Assembly (NCBI RefSeq): GCF_030518195.1
Contig: NZ_JAULSC010000001.1
Span: 186,001-250,000, forward strand
Direction: 5' to 3'
Length of the DNA: 64,000 bases
Source: Nocardioides cremeus
Lineage (GTDB): Bacteria; Actinomycetota; Actinomycetes; Propionibacteriales; Nocardioidaceae
Each line of letters begins with the position of its first letter. The first letter of the stretch is position 1. Below the pieces are notes generated by a model. It searched no databases and was not told the DNA's origin. It worked only from the letters and a program-made list of their open reading frames with translations. Shown piece by piece: positions 33,730 through 42,266 of the stretch. Position numbers and translations under genes: made by a program.

Positions 33730-34695
33730 ATGGACGAGATCTCCCGGCTGTTGCGCGACCAGGGCGGCGTCGTGGCGCGCCGCCAGCTGCTCGAGCTCGA
33801 GGACGTCGACCGGGTCGGCGTGGCCCGGATGCTGCGCCGGCGCGACCTCATCGAGGTGCACCGCGGCGTGTACGTCGACCACACCGGGCCGTTGGACTGG
33901 CCCCGGCGAGCGTGGGCGGCGGTGCTGTGGGCGGCGCCCGCCGCGCTGTCGCACGAGAGTGCGCTGCGCGCCGCCGAGGGGCCGGGGCGGCCCGGGCGCG
34001 AGACCGACCTCGTGCACGTCACCGTCGGCCGCGGCCGACGGCTCGACCCGCCCCGCGGGGTCGTCGTGCACCGGGTCGCCGGCTACGAGGCACGGGTGCG
34101 GTGGAACGCCGGGCCGCCACGGCTGCGCTACGAGGAGGCGGCGCTCGACGTCGCGCTCGCCTGCGACGACGAGCTGGCCGCGATCGCGGCGCTGGCCGAT
34201 GCCTGCGGCTCGCGGCGCACGACGGCGCAGCGCCTGGTCACCGCCCTCGACGCCCGGCCCTGGGCGCGACGCCGGGCCTGGGTCGCCGGCGTGCTCCTCG
34301 ACGTGGCCGAGGGCACCTGCTCGGTGCTGGAGCACGAGTACCTCACCCGCGTCGAGCGCGCCCACGCGCTGCCGGTCGGCAGCCGGCAGGTCCGGGCCCG
34401 CCACGAGGGTCGCACCACCTGGCAGGACGTCGTGTACGCCGAGCAGGGCGTGAGCGTCGAGCTCGACGGGCGCCTGCACCACTCCTCGGTGCGCCAGCGC
34501 GACCGCGACCTCGACCGCGACCTGGCCCACGCCGTGGCGAGCGCCGGTGGCGAGACGCTGCGCATCGGCTGGGGGCAGGCGGTCGACCGGCCCTGCGCCA
34601 CGGCCCGTGCGGTGGCGGCGGTGCTGACCCGCCGCGGCTGGACCGGCCAGCTGGAGCCCTGCGGAAAGTGTGGAGCCCCGGACCAACCAGGTTGA
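33730..34695 (+). CDS. AbiEi-antitoxin-like/DUF559-type protein, restriction-endonuclease-like fold
   Basis: 321 residues. The N-terminus (I-S-R-L-L-R-D-Q-G-G-V-V-A-R-R-Q-L-L-E-L, then R-R-R-D-L-I-E-V-H-R-G-V-Y) is the winged-helix seen in AbiEi family antitoxins. The C-terminal third (V-Y-A-E-Q-G-V-S-V-E-L-D-G-R-L-H-H, residues ~238-254) has the E-x-D-G pattern of Vsr/DUF559 nuclease-like folds. Many such genes occur in Nocardioides-like genomes without a partner toxin; none is visible here. The last ~10 residues lie inside a 47-base hairpin repeat, so the C-terminus may have been acquired with it. Confidence 0.78.
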   Translation: MDEISRLLRDQGGVVARRQLLELEDVDRVGVARMLRRRDLIEVHRGVYVDHTGPLDWPRRAWAAVLWAAPAALSHESALRAAEGPGRPGRETDLVHVTVGRGRRLDPPRGVVVHRVAGYEARVRWNAGPPRLRYEEAALDVALACDDELAAIAALADACGSRRTTAQRLVTALDARPWARRRAWVAGVLLDVAEGTCSVLEHEYLTRVERAHALPVGSRQVRARHEGRTTWQDVVYAEQGVSVELDGRLHHSSVRQRDRDLDRDLAHAVASAGGETLRIGWGQAVDRPCATARAVAAVLTRRGWTGQLEPCGKCGAPDQPG

Positions 34696-34712
34696 TCCGG
34701 GGCTCCACACTT
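34666..34712. terminator. 47-base palindromic repeat, copy 1, probable bidirectional terminator
   Basis: A hairpin: 34666-34682 pairs with 34696-34712 (17 bp), then one mismatch, 4 more pairs and a 3-base loop. It sits between convergent genes and contains the stop codon of the upstream gene. A copy with the same length and ends (AAGTGTGGAG...CTCCACACTT) is at 59293-59339, also between convergent genes; 39 of 47 bases match. Confidence 0.8.
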
Positions 34713-34738
34713 CTCGTCGGCCACGGGGGCCGACCTGC

Positions 34739-37700
34739 TCAGAGGTCGAAGAGCGATCCCGACTCGTCGATGTCGACGTCGGTCTTCGGCGTGTGCGTGG
34801 CGCCGCTGGAGGCCGGCTTCGGCTTCTCCTCCTGCACGGGCTCCTCGGCCTGCGCCTCGGTCGGCTCCGGCTCCTCGGCCGCCTGCTCCTCGACCGGGGT
34901 CTCCTCGACCACGGCCTCGGCCTCGGCCGGCTCGGGGGCCGGCGTCTCCTCGGCGGTGCCTGCGGCCTGGGTGGCGGCCGCGCTGAGCGCGGCGCCGTCG
35001 GGGACGTCGTCCGAGCCGGTCGTGCTCTCGGCCTCGGCCTCGGTGGACTCCGGCGCCACGGCCGTCGCCTCCGCAGCCTCCGCCTCCGCAGCCTGCGCCT
35101 CGGGCTCCGGCTGGGCCGGGGCGGCGGGACGCTCGACCGTGGTGGCCTCGGGGGCCTCGATGTCGAAGAGCGAGCCCATCGAGTCGAGGTCGACGTCGGT
35201 CTTGGGCGCAGTCGCCGACCCGGACGAGGCCGGGGCTGCTGCCGGTGCCGCTGCCGGGGCCGGTGCAGTTTCCGCTGCGAGCTCGGGCTCGGGCTCGGGC
35301 TCGACCTTCGCCTGCGGCTCCGGCTCGGGCTCGGGCGTGGGCTCCGGCTCGGGCGTGGGCTCGGCCTTCGCCTGCGGCTCGGTGGGCGCGGGGGCGGCGA
35401 TGTCGAAGAGCGACCCGCTGGACAGGTCCGGGGCCTCCGCCTTCGGGGCCGCCTTCGGGGCCGCCTTCGGTGCCTCGGCAACGGGTGCTGCCTCGGCCTT
35501 CGCGGGCTCGGCCTTGGCGGCGGGGGCCGCCGGCTCGTCGGCGCTGATGTCGAAGAGCGATCCGCCCGAGCCCAGGTCGGCCTCGGCCGGGGCGGACTCG
35601 GTCGGGGACTCGGTCGCCGCAGCCTTCGGCTCTGCCTCGGCCTCCGGCTCCGGCTCTGCCTTGGTCGAGGGCTCGGTGGTCGCGGCCTCGGGCTCGTCAC
35701 CGCCGAGGTCGAAGAGCGACCCGCCGGAGCCGAGGTCGTCGGCGGGCGCGGCGGGCGCTGCCTTCGCCTCGGGCGCCGGCTCGGCCTTCGCCTCGGTCTT
35801 CGTCTCCGTCTGGGCCGGCTCGTCACCACCGAGGTCGAAGAGCGAGCCGCCGGAAGACTCGGGCTTGGCTGCCTGGGCCTCCTCGGCGACCGGCTTCTCC
35901 TCGGCCGCGGTGTCGGGGGTGTCGAAGAGCGAGCCGCCCGAGGTGGCGCCGGCCGGCTTGTCGTCGGCGGCCGCGGCGTCGGGGGAGTCGAAGAGGCTGG
36001 AGCCTCCGCTGGCCTTGGCCAGCGGGCCGGCGTCCTGGGTCTCGACGACGGTGTCGTCGGTGATCGTCTCGTCGCCGGCCTCGGGCTCCGCCTTGGTCGC
36101 GACGTCCTCGGCGGGAGCAGCAGCGGGAGCAGCCTTGGCGGCCGGGGCCGCCTTGGCCGGGGCGCCGGCCGAGCCGGGCGCGGCCTTGGTGGCCATCTCG
36201 CCCTTGACCGAGGCCAGCAGCATCTGCGCGACGTCGAGGACCTCGACCTCCTCGCGGGCCTCGCCCTTCGACTGCTTCATGGTCAGCCCGTCGGAGAGCA
36301 TCACGCGGCAGAAGGGGCAGCCCACGGCGATCTGGTCGGCGCCGGTGCCGACGGCCTCGTTGGTGCGGTTCATGTTGATCCGCTCGCCGGTGTTCTCCTC
36401 CATCCACATGCGCGCGCCGCCGGCGCCGCAGCAGAAGGACCGCTCGGAGTTGCGCTCCATCTCGACGACCTCGGCGCCGGGCAGGATCTGCAGCAGCTCG
36501 CGGGGCGGGGTGTAGACGCCGTTGTGGCGACCGATGTAGCAGGGGTCGTGGTAGGTGATCGAGCGCTTGTGGGCGCCCGCGCCCTCCTTGACGGGGGTGA
36601 GCTTGCCCTCGCGGACCAGGCGGTTCAGCAGCTGGGTGTGGTGGACCACCTCCAGCTCGATGCCGAACTCCTTGTACTCGTTCTTGAGCGTGTTGAAGCA
36701 GTGGGCGCAGGTCGAGACGACCTTCTTGACCTTGTACTCGGTCAGCGTCTCGACGTTCTGCGCGGCCAGGCCCTGGAAGACGAACTCGTTGCCGGCGCGG
36801 CGGGCCGGGTCGCCGGTGCAGGTCTCGCCGTTGCCGAGCACGCCGAAGGAGACCCCGGCCATGTCGAGCAGCTCGGCGACCGCGCGGGTGGTCTTCTTGG
36901 CGCGGTCCTCGTAGGCGCCGGCGCAGCCGACCCAGAACAGCCAGTCGACCTCGTCGAGGGACTCGATGTCCTCACCCACGACCTTGACGTCGAAGTCGAG
37001 GCCCTTGGCCCAGTCCATGCGGGCCGAGGCCGACATGTTCCAGGGGTTGCCCTTGTTCTCCAGGCCCTTGAAGAGGCCGTTGAGCTCGGCGGGGAAGTTG
37101 GACTCGACCAGCACCTGGTAGCGGCGCATGTCGACGATGTGGTCGACGTGCTCGATGTCGACGGGGCACTGCTGCACGCAGGCGCCGCACGAGGTGCAGT
37201 TCCACAGCACCTCGGGGTCGATGACCGCGGAGCCGTTGGCCGGGTTGTAGAACCACTCGCCGTCGTCGAGGCCGTCGAGCCGGCCGCCGGTCTCGCCGAC
37301 CAGGGGGCGCTCGACCTCGGTGGCCAGGGCGGTGTCGCCCTCGAGCAGCGCCGCGCGCTCGTCCTCGCCCGCGCGCAGGTAGGGGGCCTTGGCGTACGTC
37401 GCGTCGCGCAGCGCGGTGATCAGCAGCTTGGGCGAGAGCGGCTTGTCGGTGTTCCAGGCCGGGCACTGGCTCTGGCAGCGGCCGCACTCGGTGCAGGTGG
37501 TGAAGTCGAGCAGGCCCTTCCAGGAGAAGTCCTCGACGGCGCCGACGCCCAGCTTGGCGTCCTCGTCGAGGTCCTCGATGTCGTCGAGGCTGACCCGCAC
37601 GCCGTTGTTGGTCAGCGGCTTGACCGCGCCCAGGGCGGTGGTGGCGCCGTCGGTGTCGCGGCCGATCGACTCGCGCTTGAAGAAGATGTTGAACCAGGCG

Positions 37701-38446
37701 GTGAAGCGGTGCCAGGCGACACCCATGGTCAGGTTGGAGGAGATGACCATCAGCCAGATCATCGCCAGGACGACCTTGATCATCGCGATGACCACGATGG
37801 TCGTCTCCAGGGCGGACTCGTTGCCGGCGACCCCGGCCGGGAAGAGCGCCTCGCCGACGAGGCTGGAGATCGGGAAGTGGAAGGCCGTGAAGTCCTCGGG
37901 GTGGGCGGAGTCGATCTGGCCCAGGTTGTACTCCGCGCCGCGGATGAACAGGATCGCGGCGCTCTCCACGAGCACGAACGCCTCGACGAAGTAGGCCTGC
38001 CACTGGTTGGAGCCGAAGAACCGGCTGCGGCGGCCCTTGTCGCGCGGATGGTTGAGCTGGCGGTGGACGGCCAGGTAGATGATGCCGATCGTGCCGAGCA
38101 GGCCCAGACCCTCGCTGACCCACTCGAAGAGGAAGAAGTGGCCGATGATCGGCAGCGCGAAGTCGGGGTTGAACAGCTGCACGTAGCCGGTGGCCACCGC
38201 CGCGGAGAGCACGATGAAGGCGGCGTACACGAACCAGTGCATCGCCCCGATCCAGTGCCACTGGAGCATCCGGGTGTGCAGCATCGACTCCTTGAGCAGC
38301 GTCACCGTGCGCCGCCCGGGGTTGTCGTTGCGGCTGATCGGCGTGCCCACGCGGACGGTGCCCACGATGGAGCGCACCGCCCGCACCGTCATCGCCACGG
38401 CGACCGCCGTGAACGCCAGGGACACCACGATGGCGAAGGTCTGCAT
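34739..38446 (-). CDS. etfD: EtfD-like membrane iron-sulfur protein (ETF:menaquinone electron transfer) with a long repetitive tail
   Basis: 1235 residues. The first ~250 hold about six membrane helices. Two bacterial-type [4Fe-4S] motifs follow, C-T-E-C-G-R-C-Q-S-Q-C-P (~315) and C-T-S-C-G-A-C-V-Q-Q-C-P (~415), then two heterodisulfide-reductase CCG-type domains (S-T-C-A-H-C-F-N, S-F-C-C-G-A-G-G). The domain order is that of mycobacterial Rv0338c (EtfD), which accepts electrons from acyl-CoA dehydrogenases via ETF and passes them to menaquinone; the core ends near residue 750. The remaining ~480 residues are Ala/Glu/Pro-rich and carry eight S-L-F-D motifs, much longer than I would expect for the family (Rv0338c is ~880 residues). 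A GAGGAG site precedes ATG 38446; an operator motif shared with the acyl-CoA dehydrogenase gene lies 107 bases upstream. Confidence 0.9.
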   Translation of the reverse strand: MQTFAIVVSLAFTAVAVAMTVRAVRSIVGTVRVGTPISRNDNPGRRTVTLLKESMLHTRMLQWHWIGAMHWFVYAAFIVLSAAVATGYVQLFNPDFALPIIGHFFLFEWVSEGLGLLGTIGIIYLAVHRQLNHPRDKGRRSRFFGSNQWQAYFVEAFVLVESAAILFIRGAEYNLGQIDSAHPEDFTAFHFPISSLVGEALFPAGVAGNESALETTIVVIAMIKVVLAMIWLMVISSNLTMGVAWHRFTAWFNIFFKRESIGRDTDGATTALGAVKPLTNNGVRVSLDDIEDLDEDAKLGVGAVEDFSWKGLLDFTTCTECGRCQSQCPAWNTDKPLSPKLLITALRDATYAKAPYLRAGEDERAALLEGDTALATEVERPLVGETGGRLDGLDDGEWFYNPANGSAVIDPEVLWNCTSCGACVQQCPVDIEHVDHIVDMRRYQVLVESNFPAELNGLFKGLENKGNPWNMSASARMDWAKGLDFDVKVVGEDIESLDEVDWLFWVGCAGAYEDRAKKTTRAVAELLDMAGVSFGVLGNGETCTGDPARRAGNEFVFQGLAAQNVETLTEYKVKKVVSTCAHCFNTLKNEYKEFGIELEVVHHTQLLNRLVREGKLTPVKEGAGAHKRSITYHDPCYIGRHNGVYTPPRELLQILPGAEVVEMERNSERSFCCGAGGARMWMEENTGERINMNRTNEAVGTGADQIAVGCPFCRVMLSDGLTMKQSKGEAREEVEVLDVAQMLLASVKGEMATKAAPGSAGAPAKAAPAAKAAPAAAPAEDVATKAEPEAGDETITDDTVVETQDAGPLAKASGGSSLFDSPDAAAADDKPAGATSGGSLFDTPDTAAEEKPVAEEAQAAKPESSGGSLFDLGGDEPAQTETKTEAKAEPAPEAKAAPAAPADDLGSGGSLFDLGGDEPEAATTEPSTKAEPEPEAEAEPKAAATESPTESAPAEADLGSGGSLFDISADEPAAPAAKAEPAKAEAAPVAEAPKAAPKAAPKAEAPDLSSGSLFDIAAPAPTEPQAKAEPTPEPEPTPEPEPEPQAKVEPEPEPELAAETAPAPAAAPAAAPASSGSATAPKTDVDLDSMGSLFDIEAPEATTVERPAAPAQPEPEAQAAEAEAAEATAVAPESTEAEAESTTGSDDVPDGAALSAAATQAAGTAEETPAPEPAEAEAVVEETPVEEQAAEEPEPTEAQAEEPVQEEKPKPASSGATHTPKTDVDIDESGSLFDL
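34742..36008 (-). repeat. Coding region of eight S-L-F-D motif repeats in the EtfD-like tail
   Basis: From N to C the copies read S-S-L-F-D-S, G-S-L-F-D-T, G-S-L-F-D-L (twice), G-S-L-F-D-I (three times) and G-S-L-F-D-L-stop, mostly preceded by Ser-Gly or acidic residues and separated by 17-90 residues of A/E/P/K-rich linker. The last two share the lead P-K-T-D-V-D. At the DNA level each is marked by CGAAGAGCGA or a close variant on the plus strand. Confidence 0.9.
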
Positions 38447-38553
38447 GCGGACGTGCTCCTCGGGTTCTGTTGGCGCGCGGCTTCCTGCGCGCCTGCGTGA
38501 GCCTAGGCCCCGGGGCCGACGCCGTCAGGCCTCGGTCGGGGTGAGATGCAGCC

Positions 38554-38569
38554 TACCGGGCGGTAACTT
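38554..38569. promoter_or_regulatory. Operator motif upstream of etfD, third copy of the acyl-CoA dehydrogenase motif
   Basis: TACCGGGCGGTAACTT matches TACNGGNCNGTAACTT in full, with the same orientation relative to the minus-strand gene as the two copies at 25642-25680. It lies in the 174-base gap between the EtfD-like gene and the secreted metallohydrolase gene. Confidence 0.65.
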
Positions 38570-38620
38570 CAACGCCAGCGACTGTCTGCGCCCTGGGCCC
38601 GCCCGGGCCCGCTCCCCTCC

Positions 38621-41152
38621 TCACGTGCGGCGTACGCCGCGCAGGCTGCCGCGCTTGGTGAAGGTCGCGGTCATCTCGACCTCCGCGCCGCCCTGGGTGG
38701 CGCAGAAGCCGAACGTGCGTCCGAGCCGGGTGTAGGGCTGGCCCACGACCTTCATCACCTGCCGCGTGCTCATGCCGCGCTCGAGGCGGCGCTGCACGGT
38801 GGCGACCGGCAGCTGCTGCTCGGGGTTGCGGCAGGAGTCGGGGGCGATGCCGTAGGCGCGCTCCCACATCTGCAGGTAGCCCTCGGCGCCGCGCGCCATG
38901 TCGTCGAGCACCGCCGACCCGTCGCCCTGCTGGGCGTCGGCGACCTTGCCGAGGTCCTCGATCCAGTCGGGGTAGAGGCCGTACTGCGCGACGCCGTCGG
39001 CGTTGATGTCGTAGACCCGCTCGCCGGCACGCTGCTGGCGCACGGTGACGCCGCCCAGGCCCTTGAACGGGTAGGTCACCGGGTTGGGCACGTCGGCACC
39101 GCGCGGGTCGCCCTGCGCGCCCAGGCCGTTGATGTCGGCGCCGTAGCCCATCGCGAAGTAGTAGCGCTCGTCGGCCCAGCCGACGTGCTTGCGCCACTTC
39201 TCCACGAAGCCGGTCGAGTCGCCGGCGTACGGCGTGATGAAGCCGCCGAGCTCGTAGATGCGCGGGTAGGCGTCGGGGGTCGACCAGGAGTGGCTCGAGA
39301 GCAGCCCCTGGTAGCCGAGCTCCTCGATCTGGTCGAGGGCCTGGTTGCGGGCCTTGACGCTCATGTGGTCGGGGTCGAAGACGATCCTGCGCTTCGCCAG
39401 GCTGTTGATGGTGTGCTCGCCCAGTGTGGTCAGCCCACGGTCGTTGCAGTGGTTGGTGCGCGGGTAGAGCGGCAGCGCCGGCAGGTTCAGCGAGCCGAAG
39501 AGCTGCCCGATCGCACCGAAGAGCGCGTCCTGCTGGTCCGCGGAGATCTCGGGGGCGGCCAGCGTCTGGTTGCGGTCGTGGTTCTCGGTGCCGGCGGGCG
39601 AGCAGGTGCGCATGTCCCAGTAGGTGCCGGTCTCGAGGAAGTTGGCGTTGTTGACCGCCACGCCGGTCTCGCCGGCGTCGCCCGCGATGCCCGACAGGGC
39701 GTTGTCGAACTTGTTGACCAGCTCCATCTGGCGTACGCCGAGGTCGTGCATCTCGTCCATCTGCTCGTCGATGGTCTCGGCGTCGCACTGGGCGAGGTCG
39801 CCCCCGGGCAGCTTCTTGAAGGTGCAGCCGAACGGCACGGAGGTCTCGATGCCCAGGATCACGGCCATCTTGCCCTCGTTGATGACCCGGCGGGCCTCGA
39901 AGGGGCTGGTCACGATCCGGTAGAAGCCCCTGCCCGGGCCGCCGAACTGCGCGTCGACGTAGTCCTGGAACTCGAAGGTGCGCTGGATCTGCAGGCGCAC
40001 CGAGTCCATGTCGTCGCAGGAGTTCCGCTTCAGCGGGTAGAGCTGGCACAGCTGGTTGTTCTCGACCAGCAGGTTGGTGAACAGCCGCTGCCCGCCGCGC
40101 CAGGCGCGCTCCATCCAGCGGTAGTAGGTGCCCTCGTGGGTCAGCGAGGCCGGCGCGGGCCAGTCGACGAAGGTGGGCCAGCCGACCGGGTCGTGGCCGA
40201 CCTCGCCCGACAGCGCGGTCTCGAGCAGCGCGCCGTAGCCGCCGGTGGCGTTGTGGTCGTCGCAGTCGGTCAGCGCGACCTCGACGCCGAAGCGGTCCCA
40301 CGGCTTGCCGCAGTGCACCTCGCCGCCCAGGAACTCGTAGGCCATGTGGTGGGTGTGCGCGTCGACGTAGCCACGCACCTCCTGGAAGGGGGTGACCCCG
40401 GAGTGCGGGCGACCGGAGACGTCGACCTGTGCCTCGGGCCAGGTCGCGCAGCCCTTCGCGGTGGTCAGCCGGAACGCGGTGCGGCCCTCCACCTCGAGGC
40501 GCTCGCCGTCGTTGGCCAGCGAGACCAGCCGGCCCTTCTTCGACGCCGTCCAGACCGTGGCGTCGCTGGGCTCGTCGGCCCGCCCGCCGCCGGCGGCGAC
40601 CAGCTGCTCGTCGGGGGTCAGCAGCAGGTACTCGCCGAGGTCGGTGGCCTGGAAGTACGTCGGCTCGCCGCCGGGCACGAGCGTGTAGCAGCCGCGGGCC
40701 ATGGCGTAGCGGGTGCGCGGGTGGGTCGTGCGCCGCGGGTAGGCCTTGGTCGAGCCGAGACGGGGGTCGCGGCGCGCCCGCTCCCGGGCCACGTACGCCG
40801 CCGCCGCGGCCCGCTCGGTCGCGGTCGTGGGGTCGTGGGTCTCGGCGCCGACCTCCTCGCCGGCGCGCGAGACCGCGTTCTTGGTCGCCGGGTCGACGTC
40901 GAGACGCACCTCGTGGCCGTGGGCGTCGGTGAAGGGCAGGGTGCCGCGGCCGCTGGCCGCCTCGTGCGCCGCCTGCAGGCCACCGCGGGCGCGCTCGCCC
41001 TGCGCGTCCGTCGGGCCGGCCGGCTCCCCGACCACACCGGGCACCACCACGGCGGCGCCGACGACGAGCGCGGCACCGATCGCGGTCCAGGCCAGGCGGC
41101 GGGTGGTGCCGGGCTCGCGCGGGGGACGGGTGGGGGACGTGCTGCGACGCAT
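38621..41152 (-). CDS. Large secreted metallohydrolase-like protein with C-terminal BamE/SmpA-like region
   Basis: 843 residues from ATG 41152, preceded by GGAGG. A Sec-type signal or anchor spans residues ~22-48. R-G-Y-V-D-A-H-T-H-H-M-A-Y (~265-277) is an amidohydrolase-superfamily metal-binding H-x-H motif; later I-V-F-D-P-D-H-M-S-V and L-L-S-S-H-S-W-S supply further metal-ligand histidines, and D-A-Y-P-R-I-Y-E-L-G-G-F-I-T-P-Y is dipeptidase-like. The last ~70 residues (M-S-T-R-Q-V-M-K-V-V-G-Q-P-Y) resemble a SmpA/BamE-type domain. Homologues are usually annotated as hypothetical or membrane dipeptidase-like; the substrate is unknown. Confidence 0.75.
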   Translation of the reverse strand: MRRSTSPTRPPREPGTTRRLAWTAIGAALVVGAAVVVPGVVGEPAGPTDAQGERARGGLQAAHEAASGRGTLPFTDAHGHEVRLDVDPATKNAVSRAGEEVGAETHDPTTATERAAAAAYVARERARRDPRLGSTKAYPRRTTHPRTRYAMARGCYTLVPGGEPTYFQATDLGEYLLLTPDEQLVAAGGGRADEPSDATVWTASKKGRLVSLANDGERLEVEGRTAFRLTTAKGCATWPEAQVDVSGRPHSGVTPFQEVRGYVDAHTHHMAYEFLGGEVHCGKPWDRFGVEVALTDCDDHNATGGYGALLETALSGEVGHDPVGWPTFVDWPAPASLTHEGTYYRWMERAWRGGQRLFTNLLVENNQLCQLYPLKRNSCDDMDSVRLQIQRTFEFQDYVDAQFGGPGRGFYRIVTSPFEARRVINEGKMAVILGIETSVPFGCTFKKLPGGDLAQCDAETIDEQMDEMHDLGVRQMELVNKFDNALSGIAGDAGETGVAVNNANFLETGTYWDMRTCSPAGTENHDRNQTLAAPEISADQQDALFGAIGQLFGSLNLPALPLYPRTNHCNDRGLTTLGEHTINSLAKRRIVFDPDHMSVKARNQALDQIEELGYQGLLSSHSWSTPDAYPRIYELGGFITPYAGDSTGFVEKWRKHVGWADERYYFAMGYGADINGLGAQGDPRGADVPNPVTYPFKGLGGVTVRQQRAGERVYDINADGVAQYGLYPDWIEDLGKVADAQQGDGSAVLDDMARGAEGYLQMWERAYGIAPDSCRNPEQQLPVATVQRRLERGMSTRQVMKVVGQPYTRLGRTFGFCATQGGAEVEMTATFTKRGSLRGVRRT

Positions 41153-41181
41153 GGGGACCTCCGGAGGGAACGTGACAAGAA

Positions 41182-41203
41182 AGTGACACATGTTCACGTC
41201 ACT
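41182..41203. promoter_or_regulatory. Inverted repeat upstream of the secreted metallohydrolase
   Basis: AGTGAC (41182-41187) and GTCACT (41198-41203) are inverted around 10 bases; inside is GTGA-N7-TCAC, one base longer than a CRP half-site spacing. It lies about 30 bases before the ATG on the minus strand. A regulatory role is possible but unproven. Confidence 0.25.
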
Positions 41204-41279
41204 GTCGAGGCGCTCGTCACAGTGTGGGCACCGACCCGGTCCCACGTGCGGCGTTTCGCCGAGTCCGGCCCCTGGAGGG

Positions 41280-42266
41280 TCAGCCGGGGTCGGTGCGTCG
41301 CGGCACGCCCGGCAGTGCCGCAGTGGGGCCGGCGGCCACCGCCGCGGCGTTCACGGCGCCCTGCTCGTCGCGGGCCAGCCCGGCCACGGCGGCCAGGATG
41401 AGCGCGGCGCCGACGAGCCCCGTGGGCGCCAGCCGCTCACCCAGCACGACCGCGGCCAGTGCCGCCGCCGACAGCGGCTCGACCAGGGTGACCAGCGTCG
41501 CGGTCGAGCCGCGCGTGGTGCGCAGGCCCGCGTAGAAGGCGGCGTACGCGGCGGCCATGGTGAAGACACCGAGGTAGGCCAGCAGGGCGAGCACCCCGGG
41601 GTCGGCGGTGAGCAGGGGGCCGCCGCCGAGCACGGCGAGCGGCACCAGGACCAGCACACCGACGCCGGTGGTGGCCGCGGTGAGCACGAGGGGCGGGGTG
41701 CCGCGGGCCAGGTCACCGCCCCAGCCGGTCGCCAGCGCGTAGAGGACGCCGGCGGCGACGGCGACCGCGAGCCCCGCCGCCGGCCGGGGCCCGACCGCAC
41801 CGCCGCCGTGGCCGGTGGCGGTGGAGACCAGGACGAGGCCGGCCAGGGCCGAGGCGACCACGACCAGCCGGGTCGGGCCCGGCACCCGTCGGGCGCTCAC
41901 CGCCTCGCCGACCCCGAGCAGCACCGGGGCCAGCCCCAGGCTCACCACGGTCGCGACGGTGACTCCGGCCCAGGTGACGGCCAGGAAGTAGAGCAGCTGG
42001 TAGCCCGCCGTCGCCAGACCGACGGCCAGCACCCGCCGCGGCCGCTGGCGCAGCAGCACGAGCAGGCGGCCGCCGGCACGCTGGGCCAGCACCACCACCA
42101 GCAGCGCCACCAGGGCCAGTCCCAGGCGCCAGGCGCTGATGGTCGGCACCGTCATCGGCACTCGTTCGCGCACGAGCTGGACCACCAGGCCGCCGGTGCC
42201 CCAGAGGAAGGCGGCCAGGGCGACCTGCGGCACGCCCCACCGGGCCCCGGCGCGGCTCGCCGTCAC
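41280..42266 (-). CDS. EamA-family (DMT) transporter
   Basis: 328 residues with ten predicted helices in two EamA halves (residues ~12-140 and ~155-300). A-A-F-L-W-G-T-G-G-L (~18-27) is the typical start of the first EamA repeat, and Y-A-A-F-Y-A-G-L-R-T-T-R-G-S-T-A-T-L-V-T-L-V-E-P-L-S-A (~244-270) is the second-repeat signature. The GTG start overlaps the IclR stop (GTGA), so it is probably regulated with or by that gene. Substrate not identifiable. Confidence 0.9.
   Translation of the reverse strand: MTASRAGARWGVPQVALAAFLWGTGGLVVQLVRERVPMTVPTISAWRLGLALVALLVVVLAQRAGGRLLVLLRQRPRRVLAVGLATAGYQLLYFLAVTWAGVTVATVVSLGLAPVLLGVGEAVSARRVPGPTRLVVVASALAGLVLVSTATGHGGGAVGPRPAAGLAVAVAAGVLYALATGWGGDLARGTPPLVLTAATTGVGVLVLVPLAVLGGGPLLTADPGVLALLAYLGVFTMAAAYAAFYAGLRTTRGSTATLVTLVEPLSAAALAAVVLGERLAPTGLVGAALILAAVAGLARDEQGAVNAAAVAAGPTAALPGVPRRTDPG

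Noticed and set aside
34742..36008. S-L-F-D motifs as DNA sliding-clamp binding sites
   Set aside because: Clamp-binding motifs need a preceding Gln (Q-L-S/D-L-F type). The copies here lack it, and the protein is a membrane electron-transfer protein.
34670..38500. Plus-strand open frame of 1276 codons opposite the EtfD-like gene
   Set aside because: It is the antisense shadow of a GC-rich gene. Its translation is a low-complexity Leu/Gly/Arg/Val/Asp mix without domains, whereas the minus strand has iron-sulfur motifs, membrane helices and a ribosome-binding site.
41183..41197. CRP/Vfr-like binding site before the secreted metallohydrolase gene
   Set aside because: Half-sites GTGA and TCAC are separated by 7 bases instead of 6, and actinobacterial promoters have many similar partial dyads. 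Kept only as a low-confidence inverted repeat.
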